Shown: one piece after another, positions 27,471 through 36,441 of the stretch | Layout of the letters: the number at the start of each line of letters is the position of its first letter | Numbering within the stretch: position 1 is the first letter of the stretch | Assembly (NCBI RefSeq): GCF_900107965.1 | Contig: NZ_FNVU01000005.1 | Span: 434,001 to 498,000 of the forward strand | Direction: 5' to 3' | DNA length: 64,000 bases | Source: Actinacidiphila yanglinensis | GTDB taxonomy: Bacteria; Actinomycetota; Actinomycetes; Streptomycetales; Streptomycetaceae | Translations under genes and position numbers: made by a program | The notes under the pieces: generated by a model | The model's input: the letters and a program-made list of their open reading frames with translations, nothing else | Database searches by the model: none | Told to the model about the DNA's origin: nothing

Positions 27471-27554
27471 CCGCAAAGTCTACCCGGACGTCAAGAAGAG
27501 TGGTGTGCTATAAATCGTTGGTGTTGCACAAACTATCTATGGAAGGCCAACGAC
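27471..27554. promoter_or_regulatory. AT-rich marR/azoreductase divergent promoter
   Basis: The 84-bp spacer contains a markedly AT-rich stretch (27507-27540) with TATAAA at 27509-27514 and a TTGCACAA motif at 27524-27531 that could be a MarR operator. GGAAGG at 27541-27546 is the azoreductase ribosome site. Confidence 0.5.
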
Positions 27555-28187
27555 ATGCCCCATCTCCTCCACATCGACGCGAGCATCCAGGGCGAGCGGT
27601 CCGTCAGCCGGAAACTGACCGCGCGCGCCGCAGCCAAGTGGCAGGACACCCACCCGGGCGGGACCGTCACCTACCGTGACCTGGGCGCACACCCGCTTCC
27701 GCACCTGATCCCCGCGTCCGTGCACGCCGGTGCCGTGCCCGCCGCCGACCGCACCCCCGAGCAGGCCGCCGCCTGGGCGCTGAGCGAGGAGATCATCGGC
27801 GAGGTCAAGGCCGCCGATACGGTGCTGTTCGGCCTGCCGCTCTACAACTTCGGCGTTCCCAGTGGCGTCAAAACCTGGGTCGACCACCTGATCGTGCCGG
27901 GGCTCTCGCTGGACGCGGAGACGATGGCGCCGCTGCTCGGCGGGCGCGAGATGATCGTGCTGGCGTCCCGCGGGGGCGGTTACGGCGCGGGTACGCCCCG
28001 CGAGGGCTGGGACCACGCCGAGCCCTGGTTGCCGCACGGTGTGTCCATGACGGGGCTGGAGCCGCGGTTCATCACCGCGGAGTTGACGCTGGCCGGGAGC
28101 AACCCGGCGATGGCCGAGCTTTTGCCGTTGGCCGAGGCGAGTCTGGCGGCGGCGGAGGCGGAGATCGACGAGATCTGGAAGCCCTGA
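27555..28187 (+). CDS. azoR: FMN-dependent NADH azoreductase / quinone reductase
   Basis: 210 aa flavodoxin-like protein. The N-terminal phosphate-binding loop is LLHIDASIQGERSVSRKLT; PLYNFGVPSGVKTWVDHL binds the flavin; and GGGYGAGTP closes the isoalloxazine site, as in AzoR/NQO-like enzymes. Members reduce quinones and azo dyes by two electrons. It is divergent from a MarR gene, so induction by electrophiles or quinones is probable. Followed by a repeat-filled gap. Confidence 0.88.
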   Translation: MPHLLHIDASIQGERSVSRKLTARAAAKWQDTHPGGTVTYRDLGAHPLPHLIPASVHAGAVPAADRTPEQAAAWALSEEIIGEVKAADTVLFGLPLYNFGVPSGVKTWVDHLIVPGLSLDAETMAPLLGGREMIVLASRGGGYGAGTPREGWDHAEPWLPHGVSMTGLEPRFITAELTLAGSNPAMAELLPLAEASLAAAEAEIDEIWKP

Positions 28188-28444
28188 CGGGGGTTGCCCG
28201 CGCCTCTGGGAGGTGCCCCCACGCGCCCCTGGGTAGGTGCAGGTCTCCCGCGGGGGCCGGTGCGCTGACGCGCCGGTGATGCGGGAGAAGGGCAACTCAA
28301 GGGGCGCGGGGGACGGCGCGGGTCACCCACAGCGCGCGGGCACTGTGCGACGGACCGAGCCACCCCGGGGGCGCGGGGGACGGCGCGGGTCACCCACCAC
28401 CGGAGGGTGGTCCCGGGGCGGGCGGGATCACCCGTCGTCGGGGG
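28188..28444. repeat. Repeat-rich intergenic region with a perfect 29-bp direct repeat
   Basis: A 29-bp sequence beginning GGGGCGCGGGGGACGGCGCG occurs at 28301-28329 and 28368-28396 without mismatch. It is related to copy 1 at 17145. GGTTGCCCGCGC at 28192-28203 recurs at 32060-32071. No coding region is evident in these 257 bp. Confidence 0.72.
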
Positions 28445-29533
28445 TCACGCGCAAGACGTGATCACCGCATCGCTCACCGCACTCTGGTGCCGCGCCCCCT
28501 CGTGCCCGCCGGTGAGCAGGTCGGTGAGGTGGACGAAGACGAGGCCGCGGCCGGGATCCGCCCAGGCAAGGCAGCAGTTGCTCCCGTTGTGCCCGAAGGC
28601 GTCCTCGCTGCTGTGCCGGCCCATGGGCCGGGCGTGGGCGGCGTCGCGGGGCGGACCGCCGAGCTGGAACCCCTGGGCCCAGCGGATCGGCAGCCGGATC
28701 ACGCGGTCCACCTCGTCGTCGCTGGACAGCCGCCGCGCCTCGCGGACGGTGTCGGGTGCCAGCACCCGGGTGCCGTCCAGCTCACCCCCGCGCAGCAGCA
28801 TCGCGTAGAAGCGGGCGAGGTCGCGGGCGGTCACGGAGACACCGGCGGACGGGATGACCGCGCGGCGCGTGGCGCGACGGTTGAGGGCGCGGCCGCTGAG
28901 GCGTGCGGCGGTGCCGCGCCCGCGGACGGGGACGTGCCGGGACCAGGCGCCGTCGGGCAGTCCGAGGTGCAGGTCGCGCAGCCCGAGCGGTGCGAGGAAC
29001 TCGGTGCGCAGGAGTTCCCGCGGCGGCGTGCCGGTGACGCGCCGGACGAGTTCCCCGAGCACGAAGCCGTAGATGATCACCTGGTACGCGGGTGCCTGGC
29101 CGGGCGGGTGCCGCAGCGGGGCCCGCTCGATGCCCCGGACCGAGCGCTCCCAGTCGGTCATCGCCAGCGCGTCGCCGAGCATGCCGCGCGCGGTGGACAT
29201 GCCCGAGCGGTGCTGGAGGACCTGCCGTACGGTGACCGCTTCCTTGCCGTGCTCGCCGAACTCGGGCCAGTGCCGGGACACCGGGTCGTCGAGGGCGAGC
29301 CCGCCCCGCTCGGCGAGGAGGTGGACCAGCAGGGCCACCAGGGGCTTGCCCGCGGAGAAGGTCAGGAAGAGCGCGTCCGGGTCGCAGCCGAAGGAGCGGT
29401 CCAGCAGCACCTTGCCGTCGCGCAGCACGCACAGCTGGGACACCGCGCCCCGGGCCCGTACCAACTCCGTCACCCGGCCCAGCCGTTGCCGGTCCACGCC
29501 CACGTCCTCGGGCGGGCACTCCGTCCAGTCCAT
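28445..29533 (-). CDS. Serine hydrolase, class C beta-lactamase / EstB-like
   Basis: 362 aa. SxxK motif FSAGKP (nucleophile Ser, Lys base) lies near residue 61, and AYQVIIYGFVLGELV replaces the YxN tyrosine motif. GHNGSN gives the HxG third motif. No signal peptide, so it is likely a cytoplasmic esterase or peptidase of the S12 family rather than a resistance enzyme. ATG 29533 follows GAGGGGGCGTG; a GTG one codon upstream is possible. Divergent from the prenyltransferase gene. Confidence 0.87.
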   Translation of the reverse strand: MDWTECPPEDVGVDRQRLGRVTELVRARGAVSQLCVLRDGKVLLDRSFGCDPDALFLTFSAGKPLVALLVHLLAERGGLALDDPVSRHWPEFGEHGKEAVTVRQVLQHRSGMSTARGMLGDALAMTDWERSVRGIERAPLRHPPGQAPAYQVIIYGFVLGELVRRVTGTPPRELLRTEFLAPLGLRDLHLGLPDGAWSRHVPVRGRGTAARLSGRALNRRATRRAVIPSAGVSVTARDLARFYAMLLRGGELDGTRVLAPDTVREARRLSSDDEVDRVIRLPIRWAQGFQLGGPPRDAAHARPMGRHSSEDAFGHNGSNCCLAWADPGRGLVFVHLTDLLTGGHEGARHQSAVSDAVITSCA

Positions 29534-29721
29534 CACGCCCCCTCGGCCCTCACACCCGTGTCTACCGGCCGGGACTCCCGCTGTCCACGGCCCCCGGGAG
29601 CGCCGGGTTCGGACGGGCGTGCGGAGGGTGAACCCGGGGGGAACCCGGTGTGGCGGGGGGCGGGCGGCGGCAGGCTGTCGGGGGGTCCGGGGTGCGGGCC
29701 GGATCAGGTGGGGGAGGACGT

Positions 29722-30462
29722 GTGACGGTCGAGGAAGCAGCTCCCACCGCCGGCGGCACCCGGAGGGGCGTGCCGCGCCACGTCGCCTGCGTGATGGACG
29801 GGAACGGCAGGTGGGCGGCGGCCCGCTCGTTACCGCGGACGTCCGGTCACCAGGCCGCCGAGACGACGGTGATCGACGTCATCGAGGCCGCGCGGGCCGC
29901 GGGCGTGCGGTGGCTGAGCCTGTACGCGTTCTCCACCGAGAACTGGCAACGGCCCAGCGGCGAGGTCGACTTCCTGATGCGGCTGGTCCGCCGCGTGGTG
30001 CGCAAGCACGCCGCGCTGCTGCACGCGCGCGGCATCCGCTGCCGCTTCCTCGGGGTGGCGGACCCGCGGATCCCGGCGCCGCTGGCCCGTGACTTCGCCG
30101 ACCTGACGACGCTGACCGGCACCAACCGGGGCATGACGCTGACCGTCGCGTTCGACCACGGCGGTCGCCGGGACATCGTCGAGGCCGCCCGCTCGCTGAT
30201 CCGCAGCGGGTTGCCCGCGGACGCCGTCGACGAGCGGCACTTCGCGGCGCACCTGCCCTTTCCCGACACCCCCGACGTGGACCTGGTCATCCGGACCTCC
30301 GGCGAGCAGCGGATCTCCAACTTCATGCTCTGGCAGGTGGCCTACGCCGAGTGGATCTTCCCGCCGGTGCTGTGGCCCGACTTCCGCGCGCCGCACTTCC
30401 TGGAGTGCCTGCACGCCTACCGCCGCCGCGACCGCCGCTTCGGCGGCGTCACCCCGCGCTGA
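29722..30462 (+). CDS. Cis-prenyltransferase (UppS family) with a TTA codon
   Basis: 246 aa. It condenses isopentenyl diphosphate in cis onto an allylic diphosphate. The catalytic Asp26 sits in HVACVMDGNGRWA, followed by LSLYAFSTENWQRP, VAFDHGGRRDIV, and the C-terminal RTSGEQRISNFMLWQ and YAEW motifs that bind diphosphate. Codon 37 is TTA (29830-29832), read only by the bldA tRNA in streptomycetes, which is unexpected for an essential housekeeping enzyme. It is therefore probably a secondary paralogue making a short or specialised polyprenyl diphosphate. The GTG start has GGGGGAGG upstream. First gene of a same-strand set reaching 36.4 kb. Confidence 0.92.
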   Translation: MTVEEAAPTAGGTRRGVPRHVACVMDGNGRWAAARSLPRTSGHQAAETTVIDVIEAARAAGVRWLSLYAFSTENWQRPSGEVDFLMRLVRRVVRKHAALLHARGIRCRFLGVADPRIPAPLARDFADLTTLTGTNRGMTLTVAFDHGGRRDIVEAARSLIRSGLPADAVDERHFAAHLPFPDTPDVDLVIRTSGEQRISNFMLWQVAYAEWIFPPVLWPDFRAPHFLECLHAYRRRDRRFGGVTPR

Positions 30463-30554
30463 CCCCGCCCTGACCCCGGACTGCCTCCGCCCACCCCCGT
30501 ACCAACTGCTCTACCGCGCCGTACCGATGCCGCCCGCGAACGGAGACCCCACCC

Positions 30555-32003
30555 GTGACGGACACCCCCGCCCAGCAGCCCGCCTCCCTCTTCGGCCCCG
30601 ACTCGCAGTTCCACCGCTTCTTCAACGATCCCCGCTGGGCACTGGCCGTGGTCAGGGCGACCGTCATGGAGGCCGCACATCCGCAGATCGGCGCGGCCCT
30701 GATCGACAACTCGTCCTTCGTGATGCACCCGTGGCGACGGCTGCGCAACACCCTGGTGAGCCTCCAGCGCATGTTCGGTCCCGACGAGGAGACGCGGCAG
30801 CGGGAGGCGGCGCGGCTCAACCGCCTGCACGCGCGGCTGAGCGGCACCGATGCGCGGGAGCGGCCCTACGACGCGATGGACCCGGAGGTCCGCGCCTGGG
30901 TGGTGGCCACCCTCTTCGAGAGCTCGGTCACGATGTGCCGGCTGAGCGGACAGCCGCTCGACCAGGCCACGATGGAGCAGCTCTACGCCGAATTCCGCGC
31001 GTTCCTGGACGTGTTGACGGACCGCCCGGACCATCTTCCGCCCACGTTGCCGGAGTTCTGGCGGTACTACGACCGCGTGGTCGAGGAGGAACTGGAGAAC
31101 ACCGAGGCGCTGCAGATCATCCTCTACAAGCTCTTCGACCACCTCCCGGCGCCGCCCGTGCTGGACGGCCTGCCCACCGTGTGGGCCGCCGGCCGCGCCC
31201 TCGCCGGCCCGCTGATCGGCACGATCACCGTGGCCTCCCTCCCCGAGCCGTTCCGGCGGCGGGCCGGCCTGCCCGAGACCCCGGGCGCGCAGGTGCTGAT
31301 GCAGAGCGTCTACACGGCCGTCGGGCTGTCCCGCTTCCTGCCCGACGGCTGGCTGCGGACCGAGACCCTGACCAACCTGCTCTACCTGACCCCGGACAGC
31401 GACGACCCGCAGGCCGCCGCGCTCACCGCGGTGCGCGACCGGATGAAGCAGGCCGGCGCGCTGTTCCGGCTGGTCGCGCCGCTTCCCGAGCAGCGCGGAC
31501 CGGCCGAGCCGGGCGGTGGTGGTGCGCCGCGCGGCAGCGGCGAGTTCTTCACCGCGGTGCTGGACCAGACCGGCGACGGTTATCTGGACTGGCCCGACCT
31601 CGCGTCCATGGCCCGGGAGGTGGCCTCCCGGCTCGATCTCGACGAGCCGGAGGAGACCCGGCTCTACAACGCCTACGCGGCCTGGTGGCGGGAGCTCCAG
31701 TCGGACCTCGACAGCGACGGCGACGGGCGGATCAGCAGGGAGGAGTACGTCGCGGCCGTCCCCTCGCTGGCCGGGCCCGCGCTGATCCGGGTGGCCGAGG
31801 TGCTTTTTGATGTCACGGACGCGGATGGGGATCAGGTCATCGACGCGGAGGAGTACCGGGCGCTGTTCCGGACCGGGTTCCGGCGGGTCGTGGGCGGTTC
31901 CGGCGGGAGCTGCTCGCGCAGCGCGTTCGTGAAGGAGTTCCTCTCCTTCATGGCGGGGCGGCAGCGTTCCACCGCGTACGATCCGCTGCTCACCGGGGCA
32001 TAG
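30555..32003 (+). CDS. MpaB/DUF2236 oxygenase-like protein fused to EF-hands
   Basis: 482 aa. Residues ~20-300 match the DUF2236 (MpaB, latex-clearing-protein-like) all-helical domain: DPRWALAVVRATVMEAAHPQIGAAL, RLNRLHARLSGTD, YDAMDPEVRAWVVATL. His42 and His92 are candidate haem ligands. Relatives oxidatively cleave isoprenoid chains. From about residue 335 there are three calcium-binding loops, DQTGDGYLDWPD, DSDGDGRISREE and DADGDQVIDAEE, like calerythrin. The fusion suggests Ca2+ control or structure. The GTG has GGAG 9 nt upstream. It follows the prenyltransferase by 92 bp, which supports an isoprenoid substrate (inference). Confidence 0.85.
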   Translation: MTDTPAQQPASLFGPDSQFHRFFNDPRWALAVVRATVMEAAHPQIGAALIDNSSFVMHPWRRLRNTLVSLQRMFGPDEETRQREAARLNRLHARLSGTDARERPYDAMDPEVRAWVVATLFESSVTMCRLSGQPLDQATMEQLYAEFRAFLDVLTDRPDHLPPTLPEFWRYYDRVVEEELENTEALQIILYKLFDHLPAPPVLDGLPTVWAAGRALAGPLIGTITVASLPEPFRRRAGLPETPGAQVLMQSVYTAVGLSRFLPDGWLRTETLTNLLYLTPDSDDPQAAALTAVRDRMKQAGALFRLVAPLPEQRGPAEPGGGGAPRGSGEFFTAVLDQTGDGYLDWPDLASMAREVASRLDLDEPEETRLYNAYAAWWRELQSDLDSDGDGRISREEYVAAVPSLAGPALIRVAEVLFDVTDADGDQVIDAEEYRALFRTGFRRVVGGSGGSCSRSAFVKEFLSFMAGRQRSTAYDPLLTGA

Positions 32004-32174
32004 GTCGGGCCGCACCAACGGGTGCGAACGGTTGGTGCCGGGCCTCGCGGTCGGTGGAGGGTTGCCCGCGCAGCCTCCCCCAGCGCCCCGGGTGGGGCCG
32101 CCGGGCGCGGCGAGTGCTTCCCCCAGGAGGACTCGTACTGGTCCTTCCGCGCGGCAGCGGTCAGGATGGGCGGC

Positions 32175-33671
32175 ATGACTGTGACCGACCCGCGGCCGGC
32201 CTCGGTCGACGTCCTGATCGTGGGTGCCGGCATCTCCGGTATCGGCGCCGCCTACTACCTCCAGCGCGAGCACCCGCAGCGCAGTTACGCGGTGCTCGAG
32301 GCGCGCGAGGCGTCCGGCGGGACGTGGGACCTGTTCCGTTACCCGGGGGTCCGGTCGGACTCGGACCTGCACACCTTCGGGTATGCGTTCCGGCCGTGGC
32401 GGGACGGTCCTGCCATCGCCGGCGGCGACCGGATCCTCCGCTACCTGCGGGAGACGGCCGCCGAGTACGGCATCGACCGGCGGATCCAGTTCCGGTCGAA
32501 GGTGCTCGGGGCATCGTGGTCCTCGGCCGACGCGCGCTGGAGCGTGGAGGTCGAGGACACCGGCACCGGCGCGCGCCGGGTCGTGTCCTGCAACTGGATC
32601 TTCTGCGCCGGCGGCTACTTCCGCTACGACGAGGGCTTCATTCCACGCTTCGAGGGGCAGGAGCGGTTTCGCGGGCAGCTGGTCCACCCCCAGCACTGGC
32701 CGCGGGACCTGGCGTACGACGGCAAGCGGGTGCTGGTGATCGGCAGCGGCGCGACCGCGGTCACGCTCGTCCCCGCGCTGGCCGGGGCCGCCGCCCACGT
32801 GACCATGCTGCAGCGCACCCCCTCCTACGTGGTGGCGGTGCCGGCCGCGGACCGGCTCGCCCGGCTGCTGATCCGGGTGTTCGGCGAGCAGCGCGGCGAC
32901 CGGCTGGCGCGGCGCAAGAACATCGTCCGCCAGCAGGCGTTCTACCGGCTCTCCCGGCGGTACCCGAAGGCCGTACGGCGGATCATCCGGCGCCTCAACG
33001 CGCGGCTGCTGCCCTCGGGTTATCCCGTCGACGAGCACTTCAACCCGCCGTACGACCCCTGGGACCAGCGGGTGTGCGCCGTGCCCGACGGCGACCTGTT
33101 CCGCGCCATCCGCCGGGGGACGGCCTCCGTGGTCACCGACCGGATCGCGTCGTTCACCGCGACCGGTGTCCTGCTCGCGTCCGGCCGCACGCTGGACGCG
33201 GACGTCGTCGTCACCGCCACCGGCCTGAACCTCCAGGCGATGGGCGGCATGGCGCTGACCGTGGACGGGCGGCCGGTCCACCTCGCCGACGCGATCGCCT
33301 ACAAGGGCATGATGCTCTCCGGGGTGCCGAACTTCGCCTACGCGATCGGGTACACCAACGCCTCGTGGACCCTGAAGATCGGCCTGCTGTGCGAGCACTT
33401 CTGCCGGCTGCTCGCCCGCATGGACGCCCGCGGCGACGACATCGCGCACCCGGTGCCCGCCGACCCGGCCATGCCGACCCGGCCGTTCCTCGACTTCGGC
33501 GCCGGCTACGTCCGCCGCGTCATCGACCGGCTCCCGCGGCAGGGCGACCGCGCCCCCTGGCTGACCTCGCTGAACTACACGGGCGACGTGAAACTCCTGC
33601 GGCACCTGCCGGTCGAGGACCCCGAGCTCCACCTCGACCGCAGCACGCGCGCAGGGCCGCGGCCCTCGTGA
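32175..33671 (+). CDS. Flavin-containing monooxygenase, Baeyer-Villiger type
   Basis: 498 aa. The FAD Rossmann site is VLIVGAGISGIGAAYYL near residue 15, and the second dinucleotide site VLVIGSGATAV near residue 190. The BVMO fingerprint FRGQLVHPQHWP (FxGxxxHxxxWP) lies between them and is complete. Such enzymes insert oxygen next to a ketone using NADPH and O2 to give an ester. ATG 32175 is preferred, with AGGA 8 nt upstream; another in-frame ATG is 9 bp earlier. The hydrolase 133 bp downstream could open the ester formed. Substrate unknown. Confidence 0.9.
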   Translation: MTVTDPRPASVDVLIVGAGISGIGAAYYLQREHPQRSYAVLEAREASGGTWDLFRYPGVRSDSDLHTFGYAFRPWRDGPAIAGGDRILRYLRETAAEYGIDRRIQFRSKVLGASWSSADARWSVEVEDTGTGARRVVSCNWIFCAGGYFRYDEGFIPRFEGQERFRGQLVHPQHWPRDLAYDGKRVLVIGSGATAVTLVPALAGAAAHVTMLQRTPSYVVAVPAADRLARLLIRVFGEQRGDRLARRKNIVRQQAFYRLSRRYPKAVRRIIRRLNARLLPSGYPVDEHFNPPYDPWDQRVCAVPDGDLFRAIRRGTASVVTDRIASFTATGVLLASGRTLDADVVVTATGLNLQAMGGMALTVDGRPVHLADAIAYKGMMLSGVPNFAYAIGYTNASWTLKIGLLCEHFCRLLARMDARGDDIAHPVPADPAMPTRPFLDFGAGYVRRVIDRLPRQGDRAPWLTSLNYTGDVKLLRHLPVEDPELHLDRSTRAGPRPS

Positions 33672-33804
33672 CCGTGCCGCAGCACGGCGGTCGCCGCCCC
33701 GGGACCGCCCGCTCCTCCACCCGCCCGACCGCACGTCCCCTCGCCCACCCCGATCGCCGCCGAGCCGGCCGGCTCGACGGCGCCACCCACCCCGGAGGTC
33801 GTTC

Positions 33805-34827
33805 ATGCCCGACACCGACTGGCGGCCGGACATCCTCGGCGACGGCTACCGCCGGCACGAGATCGACCTGGGCGCCGACCCCGACGGGGAGGGCCGGATC
33901 TCGGCCGTCCTGGTCCGGCGCGAGGTCCGGGCGCGGGAGGCGGTCCACGGCGCGGTCGTGTACGTCCACGGCTTCTCCGACTACTTCTTCCAGACCGAGC
34001 TGGCCGACTTCCTCGCCGGGCAGGGACTGGCCTTCCACGGCCTGGACCTGCGCAAGTGCGGCCGGGCGCGGCGCGCCGGCCAGACCGCGCACTACGTGTC
34101 CGACCTCGCCCTGTACGACGACGAGCTGGAGCGCGCCCTCGCGATCGTCGCCGCGGCCCATCCCGGCCTGCCGGTGTACCTCGTCGCGCACTCCACCGGC
34201 GGGCTGATCGTCCCGCTCTGGCTGGACCGGCGCCGGGCCGCCGGTCAGGTCGCGCCGGTCGCCGGCGTGGTGCTGAACAGCCCGTGGTTCGACCTCCAGG
34301 CCAAGCCGGTGCAGCGCGGCGCGGTGACCCAGGCGCTGCGCATGCTGGTCCGGCCCTTCCCGCGGCGGCGGCTGAAGCTGGGCCCGAGCGTGTACGGGGA
34401 GACGCTGCACACCAGTGGCACCGGGGAGTGGGAGTTCGACCTGGCGATGAAGCCGCTGGCCGGATTCCCGGTGACCGTCGGCTGGCTGCACGCCATCCGC
34501 CGCGGGCACGCCCGGCTGCACCGGGGCCTGGACATCGGGGTGCCCTCCCTGGTGCTGCGCTCGGACCGGTCGCACTTCTCGTCCCGCTACACGGAGGTGA
34601 GCGATCGCGCCGACACGGTGCTTGACGTCCGGCAGATCGCCCGGTGGGCCGGCTGCCTCGGCGGCGAGACCTCCGTGGCGCCGATCGAGGGCGCCCGCCA
34701 CGACGTGTTCCTCTCCCTGCCCCGGCCGCGCGCCCGGGCCTACGCGGTCCTGGACGCCTGGCTCGACCGGCGCCGGCCGGCGGGCGCCGCGGTCCCCGAG
34801 GAGGCGGTCGCCCAACACGAGGAGTAG
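33805..34827 (+). CDS. Alpha/beta hydrolase, lysophospholipase-like (S33)
   Basis: 340 aa soluble hydrolase. VVYVHGFSDYFFQTELADFL (oxyanion strand), VYLVAHSTGGLIV (nucleophile Ser in HSTGG), LVLRSDRSHF (acid region) and IEGARHDVFLSL (His). It resembles monoacylglycerol-lipase/serine aminopeptidase S33 enzymes. GGAGG sits just before the ATG. It follows a BVMO gene on the same strand, the common ketone-to-ester-to-acid-plus-alcohol pair. Confidence 0.88.
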   Translation: MPDTDWRPDILGDGYRRHEIDLGADPDGEGRISAVLVRREVRAREAVHGAVVYVHGFSDYFFQTELADFLAGQGLAFHGLDLRKCGRARRAGQTAHYVSDLALYDDELERALAIVAAAHPGLPVYLVAHSTGGLIVPLWLDRRRAAGQVAPVAGVVLNSPWFDLQAKPVQRGAVTQALRMLVRPFPRRRLKLGPSVYGETLHTSGTGEWEFDLAMKPLAGFPVTVGWLHAIRRGHARLHRGLDIGVPSLVLRSDRSHFSSRYTEVSDRADTVLDVRQIARWAGCLGGETSVAPIEGARHDVFLSLPRPRARAYAVLDAWLDRRRPAGAAVPEEAVAQHEE

Positions 34828-34913
34828 CGACTGCGGCCGGCGGAGCATCGAACGGGTGACTTCAGCGGCTGCGCTTGGCGGGAGATCGGCGGCAGCGGGT
34901 CACGATAGGGACC

Positions 34914-34923
34914 GTACGCGTAC
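34914..34923. promoter_or_regulatory. Palindrome upstream of the MFS gene
   Basis: GTACGCGTAC is a perfect 10-bp palindrome 30 bp upstream of the transporter ATG. It could be a repressor site, but no regulator gene is adjacent. Confidence 0.3.
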
Positions 34924-34952
34924 ATTTCCCACCGAACGTGAAGGAATCGCCC

Positions 34953-36434
34953 ATGCACGAAGGCCCGCTGGCCGGCCGGTATCCCGCGGTGGCGGCGATG
35001 GTCGTCTTCGCCCTGGTCCCCTACCTGGCCCTGTCGGCGGCTCTGGGGCCCATCACCCCGATCATCGCCGGCGATCTGAACATGAGCCTCCAGGCGGTCG
35101 CCATCACCTCGGGCATGGCCAACGCCGGGTACGCGGTGGGGACCGTCCTGGCGGTGCAGTTCGCCCAGAAGCGCCCGCAACGGCGGATGCTGCTCGTCTA
35201 CGGCACCCTGCTGCTGATCGGCTCGGTACTCACCGCGGCGGCGGACTCCGCCGCGATGTTCATCATCGGGCACGTCCTGCAGGGCCTGTGCACCAGCCTG
35301 CTGCTGATCGCCGCCGTACCGCCCCTGATCACCGGGTACCCGGCCGCCCGGTTGCGCGAGACCGCGGTGATCATGAACGTCTGCATCTTCGGCGCGGTCG
35401 CGCTCGGCCCGGTGCTCGGCGGCATCCAGGCCTCCTCCAACGGCTGGCGCCCGCTGTTCTGGGCCATCGCCGGGGTCGCCGCGGCGGCACTCGTGCTGTC
35501 CGTGCTGACCTTCCAGGACACCCCGCCGGTCGATCCGGGGGCGCCCATCGACTGGATCGCGCTGTCGCTGGCCGTCATCGGGTGCGCCGCCGCCTTCTTC
35601 GGGGCCTCGGAACTGCTCACCCACCCCTTCGTCGACGCCACCACGATCGGGCCGCTGCTCGGCGGGCTGCTGGTGATCGTCATCCTCTTCGTCCACGAGT
35701 ACACCGCCAAACGCCCGCTGCTGTGCGTGCGGAGCCTGATCAGCACCCTGCCGGTGGCCGGCATCGTGGCGGCCATCTGCGCGGCGGCCGCGTCGGTGTC
35801 GGCGATCTCGCTGACCGAGACCGTCCTGGCCCACCGGTTCTCCGACATGCACCTGGGACTGCTCTACCTGCCCGAGTTCGGCGGCGCGGTGATCACGGCG
35901 GTCACCTTCGGCATCGTCTTCCGCACCCGCTTTCTCCACTACTACGTGCTGGTCGGCCTGGCCTTCCTGGCCGTCGGCATCGCCGTCATGAACGCCGCCT
36001 CCCCGCCCACCTCCGTCCTGGTCGGGGTCGGTTCGGGACTGGTCGGCATCGGCGTCGGCTCCTCCGTCGTCCCGGCCCTGTTCATCGCCGGCTTCTCGCT
36101 GCGCTCGCCCCAGGTGCAGCGCGTGTTCGCGATCGTCGAGCTGATCCGCGCGGTGGCGGCCTTCATGATCGCCCCGGTCCTGCTGTACGTCGCCGCCACC
36201 GTCGGGAGCAATGCCGACGCGGGCACGAGGACCGCGCTGTGGATCTGCTTCTGGATCTCCATCACGGGCGGCGTGATCGGCGTCGCCCTGTACGCGGCCG
36301 GTGGCGTGCGCCCGCCGAAGCCGTCGGTGGACGCCTGGATGACCGGCCAGCAGCCCGGCTGGTACTCCCCGCCGCTGCTGACCCGGCTCCGCCGGCGCGG
36401 CCCCTCCGACGAGGACGTCGACGCCTGCCCGTAG
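34953..36434 (+). CDS. MFS transporter (DHA2-like drug exporter)
   Basis: 493 aa with about 14 membrane helices. N-terminal ALVPYLALSAALGPITPIIAGDLNMS, and GYAVGTVLAVQFAQKRPQRRMLL in the loop 2-3 position. It is a proton-driven exporter of the EmrB/QacA type by helix count; substrate unknown. Start at ATG 34953 with AAGGA 7-8 nt upstream. It ends the prenyltransferase-MpaB-BVMO-hydrolase set and could export its product. Confidence 0.9.
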   Translation: MHEGPLAGRYPAVAAMVVFALVPYLALSAALGPITPIIAGDLNMSLQAVAITSGMANAGYAVGTVLAVQFAQKRPQRRMLLVYGTLLLIGSVLTAAADSAAMFIIGHVLQGLCTSLLLIAAVPPLITGYPAARLRETAVIMNVCIFGAVALGPVLGGIQASSNGWRPLFWAIAGVAAAALVLSVLTFQDTPPVDPGAPIDWIALSLAVIGCAAAFFGASELLTHPFVDATTIGPLLGGLLVIVILFVHEYTAKRPLLCVRSLISTLPVAGIVAAICAAAASVSAISLTETVLAHRFSDMHLGLLYLPEFGGAVITAVTFGIVFRTRFLHYYVLVGLAFLAVGIAVMNAASPPTSVLVGVGSGLVGIGVGSSVVPALFIAGFSLRSPQVQRVFAIVELIRAVAAFMIAPVLLYVAATVGSNADAGTRTALWICFWISITGGVIGVALYAAGGVRPPKPSVDAWMTGQQPGWYSPPLLTRLRRRGPSDEDVDACP

Positions 36435-36441
36435 CCGTACC

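Noticed and set aside
28445-29533. Secreted antibiotic-resistance beta-lactamase
   Set aside because: No signal peptide, and the second motif is not a standard YxN; better described as an S12-type esterase or hydrolase.
30417-33833. 1138-codon open frame on the minus strand
   Set aside because: Antisense shadow of four well-supported genes (prenyltransferase, MpaB-EF-hand, BVMO). Its sequence is low-complexity Arg/Gly/Pro/Val with no domain.
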